Source: Rhexocercosporidium sp. MPI-PUGE-AT-0058 (Eukaryota; Ascomycota; Leotiomycetes; Helotiales). From it: DNA of 64,000 nt. Location of the stretch: positions 496,001 to 560,000 of the forward strand of contig JAGTJL010000014.1 in the NCBI GenBank assembly GCA_020746875.1, written 5' to 3'. Shown piece after piece: positions 24,854 through 33,825 of this stretch. The first letter of the stretch is position 1; each line of letters opens with the position of its first letter. The notes under the pieces were generated by a model that saw nothing but the letters and a program-made list of their open reading frames with translations, searched no databases and had not been told where the DNA came from. The position numbers and the translations under genes are program-made.

Positions 24854-24903
24854 CTGTTGAAACTTAGTACATGTTATTGTAGGAGGTGAAGGAACTGTCT
24901 TAC
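24854..24903 (-). other. mRNA-type (GT-AG) intron inside the tRNA-Glu T arm
   Basis: On the minus strand this 50-nt segment starts GTAAGA, has GTACTAAG close to its 3' end (branch adenosine about 12 nt before the end) and finishes TTTCAACAG. These are the donor, branch and acceptor consensus of this genome's protein-coding introns and the length is within its intron range. Excision exactly restores a five-base-pair T stem. The boundary is ambiguous by one G. The hallmarks are seen directly; the splicing route is inference. Confidence 0.75.
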
Positions 24904-24917
24904 CCCGGTCTCCGCCG

Positions 24918-24943
24918 AATTTCTCCATGTATCATACATGTCT
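24918..24943 (-). other. Canonical tRNA intron after position 37
   Basis: A 26-nt insert directly 3' of the anticodon loop base 37. It holds a small self-complementary hairpin (CATGTATGATACATG) and GAGAAA that can pair with the anticodon region, as expected for a tRNA-splicing-endonuclease substrate. Boundaries could shift by one or two bases. Confidence 0.75.
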
Positions 24944-24980
24944 TGAAAAGGCAGTATGCTGACCGTTACACCATAGCGGA

Positions 24981-25419
24981 AGGAGATCTGATCAGGTGAA
25001 TTCTGATTCGATGGAGGAGGGATGCTTATTTGGGTACATACTCAAAATACCAAAGTGCGGCAAAAGTGTGTGTGGGCGGGCGCGGGTTTTTGTTAGTGGA
25101 CCAGGACTGGTTTACCTAGCTTGGAATTGTGGAGTGGAGTGAAGTTGATTTCGGCTTTGTGGGTGGCGTTGACGAATAAGCGAGAAGGGGGCTTGATGAA
25201 GTGACGATGACTTTTAGACTTCATGCTTGGGACGCTTTCTGAACGGGCTTTTTTTTGTCTACGTCTAGATGTCTGCATTATTCAACGCATGCCCTTCTTT
25301 TCATTTCTGAAATTCCCAGAGGGTATTACTATAAGAGCCTCTTGGCAACTTTCACGCTTCGAAGACTGTCTAAACGAGTTCAGTTGCATGCAATCTAGTG
25401 CTAAACGCTTGAAGCAACT
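24981..25419. other. Spacer upstream of tRNA-Glu
   Basis: Upstream flank of the minus-strand tRNA and the 3' flank of the broken CorA-like gene. No gene was found. Confidence 0.45.
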
Positions 25420-27285
25420 CACTGCTACAAAACTCAAGGGGAGGAAAACGAATGCTAGTGCATTGAGCCGAGCAACTGCCTGCCCCTGGATCGCAGTCTC
25501 TAGATTGAACGTCTTCCGCTAATGTTAGTCTAGGCACCGGCAGGCTATGTTGTATTCAGGATTGGGATTGTAATCACAAGACTGAGTAAATTCTCCTGTT
25601 GTCCCAGTAAGGTAGAGGCTGTCACATCGTAGTATTTCAACAACCGAGAGACATCATCCAACCGAGTAAGCAGACTGTGACTCGCTCTTGGACCACTCGG
25701 CTCAGGCCAATCCTCTGCTCGCTTCATCACCACATCGAGAGATGCTTGATGTATCCTCAAATGCTCTCTTAGACTTATCATATCGTTGTTATCAGTATGC
25801 AACTGTCTCGTATGCTCAATGATCGAGATTGCCTTTCTCCGGCTGTGGATCTCTTCGATTCGTACATTCAAGTTCTGCTTCATCGCACCCCAGATTCGAT
25901 CCCAGCGAGTGAAGAGGAATTAGAGATCGAGGTAGATCCATATCCGGTTGTTGCTCAGACGGGTTCATCGTTCTTGCTGCTGCTGCAGATAATGGCTTCC
26001 TATCTTTCTGCTAATGTTTCCGGTAGAGGCACTGATGACAACCAGTGGACGCGTGCTGTCTGTGCGTAACCCGTCTGTAGCTGATGTCCAGACAACTGGA
26101 GGAATTCAATCACTCGATTAGCTCACGTCATGCATTTTCTAAATGGACCTAGAGGGACTCTACCTAATGGCAAACATTGGGCTTTGGTGGTTCCAACGTT
26201 GAAACCTTGGCCTTCGGTACCAACATCAACATGCTCCATGACACAAGATATTTCTTTGGAGAGTTAGTAATCATCTAGCTTGGGACACTCTATTTTCTCA
26301 CCTCGACTCTCTACATCTACCAACGGCAGCATAGTTGTCGCACTAGTCTGGTGCAAATGCAAAACAGTATCCACTGGAAATCACGGAATAGCCTCAAGCA
26401 GATAGGGCAAGAACCATGCCTGCCAATTCGTTATGACCCTAACCCATAAGCTATCTCAGCCGTAAAAACAAGCAAATATCGGTTTTAAGTCACTCACAGA
26501 AACACAAGCCCAGTAGACATCTCCGCCTGCAATGCCATTCGACGAGGAAAGGTCTCAGAATCAGACACTTTCGCCACGTCGAAGCTCTCTGTAACGAACG
26601 ATAGAGATGGTTCGCCATAGAGCCCACTTCCCATCAATCCAAAGGTACACGCAACGCTTGGGTGGTTCGCTCCAGAGATCGTCATCCCTGAATAGCCCTG
26701 TATCTCGGGTCCTGGCACGTGAGCAACTGCAGATTCATACCAGCCATTTTGCTCCTTGAACAGTGCTTTACCAATTCTCTGAACGTAGCTCGGAGAACTT
26801 CCTATATCCTCATGTCTGATTTGGGCCGGAGGTTCCTCCTGCGTCTCTTCCACACTGTTAGTCCTCGAATTTTGTTGCCGAGCTACCACAGGGCTAACAC
26901 CGGGAGGCATGGCAAATTTGGCGAAAGCTGGCGGCTGGAGAAGCTTCTGTAAGTTGTTCTGAAGAAGTCTTTCCTCGTCATTGAGAGTTGGCTCGAAGTG
27001 CACGCTCCGAGGTGCCTCTGGAGCCAGAAGATCGTCGACTCCTACGGGTATCAGCCCATCTTCGAAATTGATAGCAAAGTCTCGTTCTGCGACGCCCGCA
27101 GCGATAAAGTCGGTAACTTCGTTGTGTACTGTAGTCTCTGGCTCGATAGAAGAAGCGGTTGGGTCTGCTCATGAGTTAGAACTCGTGCCGTCAAGACCGC
27201 GTTTTTGAAAGGTCTGCTCGACTTGTAATCTTTCAAACAGCGTACCTTCTTCCACCACTTCCTCCCTATCATTTTTATCTGCCAT
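25420..27285 (-). pseudogene. Broken CorA-like cation-transporter-family gene
   Basis: A minus-strand gene can be followed from ATG 27285: exon 27246-27285, an 81-nt intron (GTACGC, CTAAC branch, GCAG) and exon 27164 to about 26500, an acidic N-terminal region with SVACTFGLMG and EMSTGLVFL. A further intron leads to WFLPYLLEAIP, which then meets an in-frame TGA at 26381-26383 before VLHLHQTSATT. The next exon (EHVDVGTEGQGFNVGTTKAQ) also splices in frame, but the following part has another stop (about 25965-25967) and a frame change before RIWGAMKQNLNVRIEEI. The last part has STLLGQQENLLSL and the transmembrane-like LNALAFVFLPLSFVA, typical of the C-terminal end of fungal CorA-like proteins, but the GMN-type loop and second membrane helix are missing. 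Preserved splice sites with several breaks point to a recent pseudogene. Family assignment rests on general resemblance. Confidence 0.55.
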
Positions 27286-28588
27286 ATTGAGATTTGATCA
27301 ATGAGGGTATTAGATTTTTTGCTTATTTCTGGAGCGAGGCAGCAATATATGTTTGCTTGCCTAGGCCATATACAGGTTGCATGAGTGAGGCTGCTCAACC
27401 TTAGCTGAACAACCATGATGTCCGGATTAGGAAAGCCTCTTTTGCCCTATGAAAAAAGCTAACGTATAGTCACGGCAAGTTCAATGAAAGCGAACGGAAT
27501 CCATGGCGATCTACCACAAGTTGGCAATGGTTCTCAAACAAGGACGTAAGTGTCTTCTGTTACGACGTGGGGAAAAGTTGCCAAATTTACAGACGCGAAG
27601 TTTCAAAGCAACTGAAAACTTTCAGCACGACAAAAATAAGCAGAGTAGCGTTTTATTAACAAATCTTTGGAATAGTCGGCTAGCAGACGACACTTTTGCA
27701 ATCGATTTGATTAACTCCACGTCAAACTGAAAAGTTTCGTAGAGTTTCAAACAGATCTTTGGAAGTAGATGGAAGCTGATCAACGGAGTGAGTTGAGGTA
27801 TCAATCATTTATATTATTTTCTTTCATCTTCTACACTGTAGGCTCAAATGATTCCCATCACGAGCTCTCTCCCATCTTGCCTGCCTCTTCTGTCCTAATA
27901 TATACTTCTGTCCCCTCACATCTCCTTTTCCCTCCAATCTCACTCTCACTCCAAAAATCAAACATCCACCCACCCGCAAAAGTCCAGCGCCACAAGCACA
28001 GGCCAGCTGAGCCCAGCACACACCTCCCTCAACCCATCTGCCTACATCCAACAGTACAAGCTGTCCGTATGGTACACATGCCGCTCTACCTCCGAAAACA
28101 CACCATTGCTCTAATGAACATCCATCCCACTCAGAAAGAAGAAGAGAAAAAAGGCGTTCCCATCCCGACAGAGAAAGAGAGACATCATCCATCAGTCCGT
28201 ATCTACTTTGAATTAACTCCATAAGAACAAACACATAAACGTCCATCCCGCCGACAACGAAATCAAAGTAGATAATAGCACACTCAAGAACGCCAAGTAT
28301 TCCGTTCCCTTTCTTTTTTGTGAGGCCGCCCCGAGGCACACTTTGTACATCTCCGTACAGAAACAAGTAACATTTCGAGAATTCAGAAAACGAGGCAAAA
28401 TGGACATCATGCAAACATTATCTTCCTGGCCCATTTGCATTCAACGGGCAAAGAAGAGTAGTACAGTACAATACAGTCCATGCAGTGTATGCATGCAAGC
28501 ATAAAAGAGAAATAAATGACAAGGGTATATGCGTCATGTAAGCATTTTTTAGCCTCAAGACAGAACACAAATAGTGACGAGGATTTGC
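27286..28588. other. Spacer and 3' flank of the large disordered-protein gene
   Basis: Promoter side of the CorA-like pseudogene followed by a Pro/Ser/His-rich pseudo-open region (27770-28220, +) that is pyrimidine-rich low-complexity sequence. The last few hundred bases are probably the 3' UTR of the minus-strand gene ending at 28589. A short repeated GTACAGTACA motif lies near 28460. Confidence 0.45.
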
Positions 28589-31500
28589 TCAGAACATTCC
28601 ACCATCAACAGCGCGGGGAGGACTACCTGCGCCAGGTGGGAAGGTGCCTGGCATGGCTGGGCTAGGTGCTGCATTTGCAGCTTGTCGGGCTCGAGCATTG
28701 AGGTTTCCACCTTCGCTGGAGCTCTTCCGAAGCTTCTGTCGGAGCTTGGGTTTGGACTCGCCTTCGTCAGCCGAGAAAGTGGACATTTCTTCTGTTGATT
28801 GCGTGGCGGCGGGCATCGAGTGGATCTCATCGTCATCTCGTCGACCCATGAACCCGCCGAACATTGTCCGTGTTTGGCGGCGCTTAGGGTTCACAGGAGG
28901 AATCGGTGGTGCGTTGATCTCGCTGCCGTTGTTGAGAGATGATCCTGGAGGGAGGTTGACCGTGGTAATTCTCGAGGTGGATGAGATGAACTTTGGTTCC
29001 GAGATGTCAGACTTGTTGATGGATTTCTTGCGCGTAGAGGGGCCTCCTGGAAGCGAGGCTCCTTGGCCGATGGGTGTATTCGTCGCAGAGCCACCTGGCG
29101 ATGGCTGTACTAATGCTGGTGTTGGGTTGACCACGAATGGAGCAGTAGGAGAAGGCCTTGGTGCCGAACCAATTTCAATACCCTCGTTGCCGGTCTGAAG
29201 AGTTGGCAATTTTTCAAAGTATCCTGCAGGTGTCGACTTACTATTGCTTCGAGACCGGTTGGAGCCCATCATTGGAGAGGGGATTGGAGAAGGTGATGCT
29301 GGCAGACCCATTCCAGGAGGGCCAGGAGATCTTGGCATGAGACGTGTTGGGCGCTCCTCATATCCTAGACTAGTACTGGATGTTCCCTCAGCCATAGCTT
29401 TTGCGAGGTCGTCTCTGTATGCACCAGTGCGGCTCTTGGAACGACCACCGGAAGTCTCAGATCCTGATCGGTCTCGAGAGGCGTTGGATGGAGGCCGTGA
29501 CCCAGAGCGGTTAGTGCCATTGCTGTCCTTGCTCTCCTGACTACTGCTACCATTCCGATGAGCATAAGCTACTGGGGGAGGTTTCCTTTCTCTGCTTGGA
29601 GTTCGATGCCGAGGTCGAATATGAGGAGGTGCTCTCTCACTCTGGTCCTGATTGCGGTAGAAGTTCTCCCTGCGAGGACTTTCCATGCGGTTGTCCATTC
29701 GGTTGTCAATCCTGTTGTTCATTCGATTGTCCATTCGATTGTCCATACGGTAATTGTCCATCCGAGAGTTGTCGCGAGAATTGTCAACCCAAGAGTTGTC
29801 TATGCGCTGATTCGCCATTCTCGGTCTCTCCCTCTCTTTCCGTTGAACGGGCCACTCCTGATCACTCTCCGAGCCAAATCTTTGCTGATGCCTGCTGGCA
29901 ACTTCACGTTCCCGGTCACGTTGAGCAGCTCTGCGTGCTTCTCGGTAAGCTCTGGTCTGGGGAGGTGTGGCATCAGGTGCACGAATCGGCTCCCTCTCCC
30001 CTTCATCCTGATTCCAAGGAGCGTCCTCGAACCTTGACCTTCCTGGCGATGGTGTCCCACTAGTGATGGTTGCACTTCCAATACCCAGCATCTTCATAGC
30101 TTTCGACGGTGGGGCTTCCTTCGGTCTCCCTACCAGAGAGCCTCTGCTACTCTTGGTCTTCAGAAGCCCTAATGCAGTATTCTTGACCTGGTGTGCGTCT
30201 TTTGGCCAGTCGGCTGGGTGAGGTGGAAGCGGGCTCGTAGACCTGCTGTCAGTCTCAACCATGCTCTTCATCTTCTCCTGCACTTTACGTCTTCGGGCAG
30301 CAAGCTCCTCGTGAAAGGCTTGGTCCTCTTTCTGAGTCTCGGTACTACCCTCGCGAATGTGTCTGCTCTCCATTTCTCTCTCCCAAGATGCATTTGGGGG
30401 TTCTTTTACCGACGTATCGGTATCAGGTGAACGAATCGACAGAGCTGGTGGTTGAGCTGTGCCACCGTTCACGAGGTTCGCAGAACTGTCCTCTCCATAG
30501 CTGCTCTCCTGGTCCCAGTCATTATCCCAAGGGTTACTCTTTGTGCTATACTCATTTTGTGGCATCGATTCGTGAGTGTCGGTTGGGAAGCGAGAAGCGA
30601 AGTGGGCAGATGGAACACCTCCATAAACCGAAGAGGTATTACTGTCAGACCTCAGATGCTGACGAATACTACCCAACCCAGGGCCTAGTGTAGGTGAGTC
30701 GGCAGGTGGCTGGGTAGACTTCGCGGAAGTCGGCTGTAAGTTCATGTTGGAGACATCCGGGCTGGCAACTGCTGGGCTCAGGTCTGGCTGTAAGCGATGT
30801 GCTGGATGTTGCGACTCGTCCGGTCGGTCAACTTGAAGTCGTTGGTCCGGACGGTAAAGATGGGACAGGTCGAGCGGTTTTGGGTGATTCCTGAACCTGC
30901 TTTGTTCAGGAGCAAAGTCGTTGGGCGAGGAGGCGGATGTGCTATCAGGAGAGGCGAGGAAGGTACCAGAAGACATTGCTTGGGATTCTGGGGCGGTGGT
31001 ATCCCACACTGGGGCTTCTGGTATACGATCATGGGGTAGAAATGCCCTTTGTGCTGACGAGTTTGACCTTGATCTATCTGATGCGTAGGTAGAATTCGAT
31101 TCGGCACGATTGCGGTTTGACACTTGCTGCTGCTGTGGGTTTCGTGGAACAAATGCTCTTGGTGGTGAATTCTTTCTCGGAGGGGGTGTTTCTCGGCCCT
31201 GTTGCATCTGAAGCTGTCTCTGAGAGTACTTGTTCTCATCATACGGAGCAGGCTTCGCGAAGGTCCCCAAAGCTGTTGCCTTGCCTCTGTCATTTGGCTG
31301 TACGGGCAAGATTCCATGCTCGTCGTACTCGCTCATTGGAGGGCTGAGAGGAGGAGAGGCCATGCCAAAAGGTTTCGATGCTGCATTGCTGTTCTTCCGA
31401 ACACCAAAGTCGAAAGTGCCCATGGCAGTACCTGTAGGCGGCGGGCTTGCTGCTCGCAAATTTGGCATGCTCTGCTTTCCGGCGATTTGGCGATCCCATC

Positions 31501-32524
31501 TATCGCCAGGTGTTGGGCCATATGTAGGGGAGAATCCTCCTGGTGGAGGAGTATTTGTTCCCAGAGTCCGCTGCCTAGTCAAAGTATCGATTCTGCTCAT
31601 CGCAGAGAACTGCTGCTCGTGAAGATGGTTGTCAAGTCCAGTCTCGTACAATCGTCGAGTCTTCGTCCCAGATCTCTCCAAAGCTCCGTTAGCACCTGGG
31701 ATGTTGGGTGTTACTGGTGTGTGCCCTCCGTTGAGAGATGGTGTCCTTTGGGAGGTGAAAGAAGTCGCAGCTGTCGAGCTCCGGGTTATCGAAGGTCCAC
31801 CAGAAGAAGTAGTGGAAGACGTTTCTCTGTTTCGATTATATCCCGAAAGTGGTGGGGAGCTGGGTCGTGACGATTGTGCCTCTTCTTCCCGTTGACGGTC
31901 CTGTTCCTTCTGCTCCCTTTCCCGTTCCCGAATTTTCTGGAAAGCCGATTGACTGACATCGTTGTCATATAGAGCTCTGTTTCCCATCATGATCTTTTGT
32001 CGACCACCAAATAAATTGTTCCCTTCCCCAGGCTTCGCTCGATTCATTATGCTTCCATGTGTCGAATCATCGTCGGTTCCATAGCCTTCTGAACCAGCAA
32101 AAGAGTCGGATCGGCCGAATGCAAATGGAGGTCGGATCGAGCCATTGATTGATGAAACCTCTGCAATATCCGACAGACCCTGCGCCGAGAAACCAAAGTC
32201 GTTTAACCTCGATTGTCGTTTTGGAAACAGAACACTGTCGTCACTTGCTTTTCCAATCTTCGACTTTGGATCGTCCTGTTCTCGTAGCATAGAAAAGCGA
32301 GCTGACAATCCACTCATCAGTAGACTCGTTCGAAAGTCGTCCGAAGATGGCAACGCTGTCGAGAGGTCGATCTCTGGCTTTGGCTCTGGCTCCTGCACTT
32401 TCTTCCCTAACCTGAACGTCTTGGAAGATTTGACAACTGCTGGTGGTGCATCTGAATCTGTTGATGCCCTGACTACTCCATCTGGGGCTTCCTTGGCCTT
32501 CTTCTTTGTGCGGAATCGATTCAT
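28589..32524 (-). CDS. Large intrinsically disordered protein, Pezizomycotina type
   Basis: An uninterrupted frame of 1311 residues from ATG 32524 (MNRFRTKKKAKE); a longer frame upstream begins only at a GTG and is not used. The protein is almost entirely low complexity, rich in Ser, Pro, Arg, Asn and Gln, with a basic N terminus, an RE/RQ-rich helix (about residues 205-225, KIREREREQKEQ), a second charged helix (about 755-785, FHEELAARRRKVQEKMKS), and a tandem RxDN-type repeat (about 905-950). The C-terminal part has a conserved-looking FISSTSRITTVNLPPGSSL and KRRQTRTMFGGFMGRR. I do not recognise an assigned function; such proteins in filamentous ascomycetes include septal-pore-associated and polarity scaffolds, but nothing here proves that. 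Long frames on the other strand are its shadows. Confidence 0.85.
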   Translation of the reverse strand: MNRFRTKKKAKEAPDGVVRASTDSDAPPAVVKSSKTFRLGKKVQEPEPKPEIDLSTALPSSDDFRTSLLMSGLSARFSMLREQDDPKSKIGKASDDSVLFPKRQSRLNDFGFSAQGLSDIAEVSSINGSIRPPFAFGRSDSFAGSEGYGTDDDSTHGSIMNRAKPGEGNNLFGGRQKIMMGNRALYDNDVSQSAFQKIREREREQKEQDRQREEEAQSSRPSSPPLSGYNRNRETSSTTSSGGPSITRSSTAATSFTSQRTPSLNGGHTPVTPNIPGANGALERSGTKTRRLYETGLDNHLHEQQFSAMSRIDTLTRQRTLGTNTPPPGGFSPTYGPTPGDRWDRQIAGKQSMPNLRAASPPPTGTAMGTFDFGVRKNSNAASKPFGMASPPLSPPMSEYDEHGILPVQPNDRGKATALGTFAKPAPYDENKYSQRQLQMQQGRETPPPRKNSPPRAFVPRNPQQQQVSNRNRAESNSTYASDRSRSNSSAQRAFLPHDRIPEAPVWDTTAPESQAMSSGTFLASPDSTSASSPNDFAPEQSRFRNHPKPLDLSHLYRPDQRLQVDRPDESQHPAHRLQPDLSPAVASPDVSNMNLQPTSAKSTQPPADSPTLGPGLGSIRQHLRSDSNTSSVYGGVPSAHFASRFPTDTHESMPQNEYSTKSNPWDNDWDQESSYGEDSSANLVNGGTAQPPALSIRSPDTDTSVKEPPNASWEREMESRHIREGSTETQKEDQAFHEELAARRRKVQEKMKSMVETDSRSTSPLPPHPADWPKDAHQVKNTALGLLKTKSSRGSLVGRPKEAPPSKAMKMLGIGSATITSGTPSPGRSRFEDAPWNQDEGEREPIRAPDATPPQTRAYREARRAAQRDREREVASRHQQRFGSESDQEWPVQRKERERPRMANQRIDNSWVDNSRDNSRMDNYRMDNRMDNRMNNRIDNRMDNRMESPRRENFYRNQDQSERAPPHIRPRHRTPSRERKPPPVAYAHRNGSSSQESKDSNGTNRSGSRPPSNASRDRSGSETSGGRSKSRTGAYRDDLAKAMAEGTSSTSLGYEERPTRLMPRSPGPPGMGLPASPSPIPSPMMGSNRSRSNSKSTPAGYFEKLPTLQTGNEGIEIGSAPRPSPTAPFVVNPTPALVQPSPGGSATNTPIGQGASLPGGPSTRKKSINKSDISEPKFISSTSRITTVNLPPGSSLNNGSEINAPPIPPVNPKRRQTRTMFGGFMGRRDDDEIHSMPAATQSTEEMSTFSADEGESKPKLRQKLRKSSSEGGNLNARARQAANAAPSPAMPGTFPPGAGSPPRAVDGGMF
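29685..29813 (-). repeat. Tandem Arg-x-Asp-Asn coding repeat
   Basis: Within the disordered-protein gene, four-residue units (RMDN, RIDN, RMNN, with a few SRDN/SWVDN variants) repeat about ten times. The 12-bp DNA unit (CGGTTGTCCATT-like on the plus strand) is also near-identical from copy to copy, so the array is likely to vary in length between strains. Confidence 0.75.
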
Positions 32525-33572
32525 GGTGATTAGTTGCACGTATTACCGCCGTCTAGAAACAATTAGCCCTGAAGTCCGCCGCCTGTCTATCACAGCTTCG
32601 AAGGAGGACTGACAACGAGTGTTGTGGGTGAGCACGCTCACGAATTGAATTCGAGTCTCCAGCTTGTAGATGTACGAACGAGACTTTCGTGAAGCGAATT
32701 CGAATCAAGATGAAGGATTGACAAGCCCGTAGCGTGGAGGGGCGGAGAGGCAACCTATGCCAGGGTACAAGCATTAGCCCTGAAGATATAATAGTTAAGA
32801 CAAAAAGAGCGGATTCTTGGGATTGGGCACGGGGTTGTATGGTCGGGATTCACCCCAGTCTGAACTACGGCACGTACTATGAGCAACGATCCGTTTCGAA
32901 ATATAGCGGAAGGGGCAATCGATAATCAACGATCGAGATGTAATCGCAGAGTTCGCGTAGGGGTAAACGGGTGTTGTGCCTCAGAATTGGGCGAGACTGT
33001 CACGGGCTCGTTTCGATATCCTTGAAGTACGGGAGTACGGCTGTGGTGGCTGAATACATATATTGAGGTGCAGAAGGTTTGTTCGAAGTTCGAGGCTCCC
33101 GCCAGGTTTCTCCCTTCTTTCTTCTCGGCGGCCGTCAGAGGCAGATGTATGGTTGTAAGGGTGGGTAGCCGCAACAATCGAAGGTTCGATGATTCGCGCG
33201 TTGTTGGAGGAGGATGCAACTAGAATAGGAGCGAGAGGAGCGGTACGGCGCGTCGACGCAGCCCTGGACGGATCGATGCAGAAGCTGAGTGAAGATTGCT
33301 TGCTCGGAGATTCGTGTGACAATGCATTAATCGGTGCTGAAGAGCTCGAAGGAAGGGCAAGTGGAGTGAGTGCTGCTGCTGCAGAGGCCGGAGAGAGGTA
33401 TAAGTTCGACGGGGTCGCTCAGGTTCCTCGCCAGATTTTCGCAAAGAGGGAGGAGGAGGACTCAGAGGTTCTGGTGTTTCGACACCAAGGACGATGTTTC
33501 CTCTGGCACTGCGTTCTGCTCTGCCGGATGGCGTCGAGGGTAGGGGTGGACGAGGGTCTGCGTTGCAGTTGT

Positions 33573-33604
33573 AGGTGCAGGTGCAGGTGCAGGTGCAGGT
33601 GCAG
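33573..33604. repeat. AGGTGC hexamer microsatellite
   Basis: Five perfect tandem copies of AGGTGC, extended by a partial sixth. It lies in non-coding sequence; the Cys-Arg repeat frame it creates is an artefact. Confidence 0.8.
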
Positions 33605-33749
33605 ATACAGGCAGGAGAAAAAACGAAGGAGAACAATGCGAAATGGATGCAATGCAATGAATGCTATGGCACGAAGGAAGTCCTGAGCCCACCCGGCCCT
33701 TGAGATGGAGGAGAGATGGGACGGGATTGGACGAGCACGAGCAGGTCAA

Positions 33750-33825
33750 CGGGGGGAAAGCATGGGCAGGGGGAGTGGGAGTGGGAGTGGGCATGGGGTG
33801 GGCATGGGCGGGCAAGGGTGGGCAC
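33750..33825 (+). other. G-rich tract with G-quadruplex potential
   Basis: More than ten runs of three or more G separated by one to six bases within about 75 nt (GGGGGG, GGGCAGGGGG, GTGGGAGTGGGAGTGGG, GGGGTGGGCATGGGCGGG in order). Several alternative four-stranded folds are possible on the plus strand. It lies about 1.2 kb upstream of the disordered-protein gene start. Confidence 0.7.

Larger units (their letters stand above)
24833..24980 (-). tRNA. tRNA-Glu (UUC) with two introns
   Basis: Minus strand, 148 bp. The acceptor stem is perfect (TCCGCTA at 24980-24974 with TAGCGGA at 24840-24834; discriminator G at 24833). The D arm contains an A box (TGGTGTAACGG). The anticodon stem CTGCC (24954-24950) faces loop TTTTCA with anticodon TTC at 24947-24945. 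A 26-nt intron (24918-24943) follows position 37 as in ordinary eukaryotic tRNA genes and contains GAGAAA, able to pair with the anticodon. The 3' anticodon strand GGCGG (24916-24912) pairs with CTGCC using one G-U. The T stem needs CGGGG with CCCCG, but CGGG is separated from GTTCGATT by a second 50-nt insert (24854-24903). Removing both inserts gives a 72-nt cloverleaf. The B box (GGTTCGATTCC) stays intact with the insert present because the insert ends in G. The gene looks functional rather than decayed. Confidence 0.88.

Noticed and set aside
24833..24980. Reading the tRNA-Glu as a pseudogene because its T stem does not pair
   Set aside because: Acceptor, D and anticodon arms, A and B boxes and the T terminator are all intact, and the T stem is perfect once the GT-AG insert is removed.
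28644..29198. Plus-strand frames of up to 184 codons opposite the disordered-protein gene
   Set aside because: They are antisense shadows of a 1311-codon frame with better composition and no start context of their own.
29596..30063. Cysteine-rich plus-strand frame (CPFDCPYG-type) resembling a secreted Cys-rich protein
   Set aside because: It is the antisense reading of the RxDN repeat; the periodic cysteines come from the 12-bp DNA unit.
33573..33604. Regular short repeats as a possible CRISPR array
   Set aside because: Contiguous microsatellite without spacers, in a eukaryotic genome.
33189..33686. Frame with a Cys-Arg repeat
   Set aside because: The repeat is the GGTGCA microsatellite read through; no other coding features.
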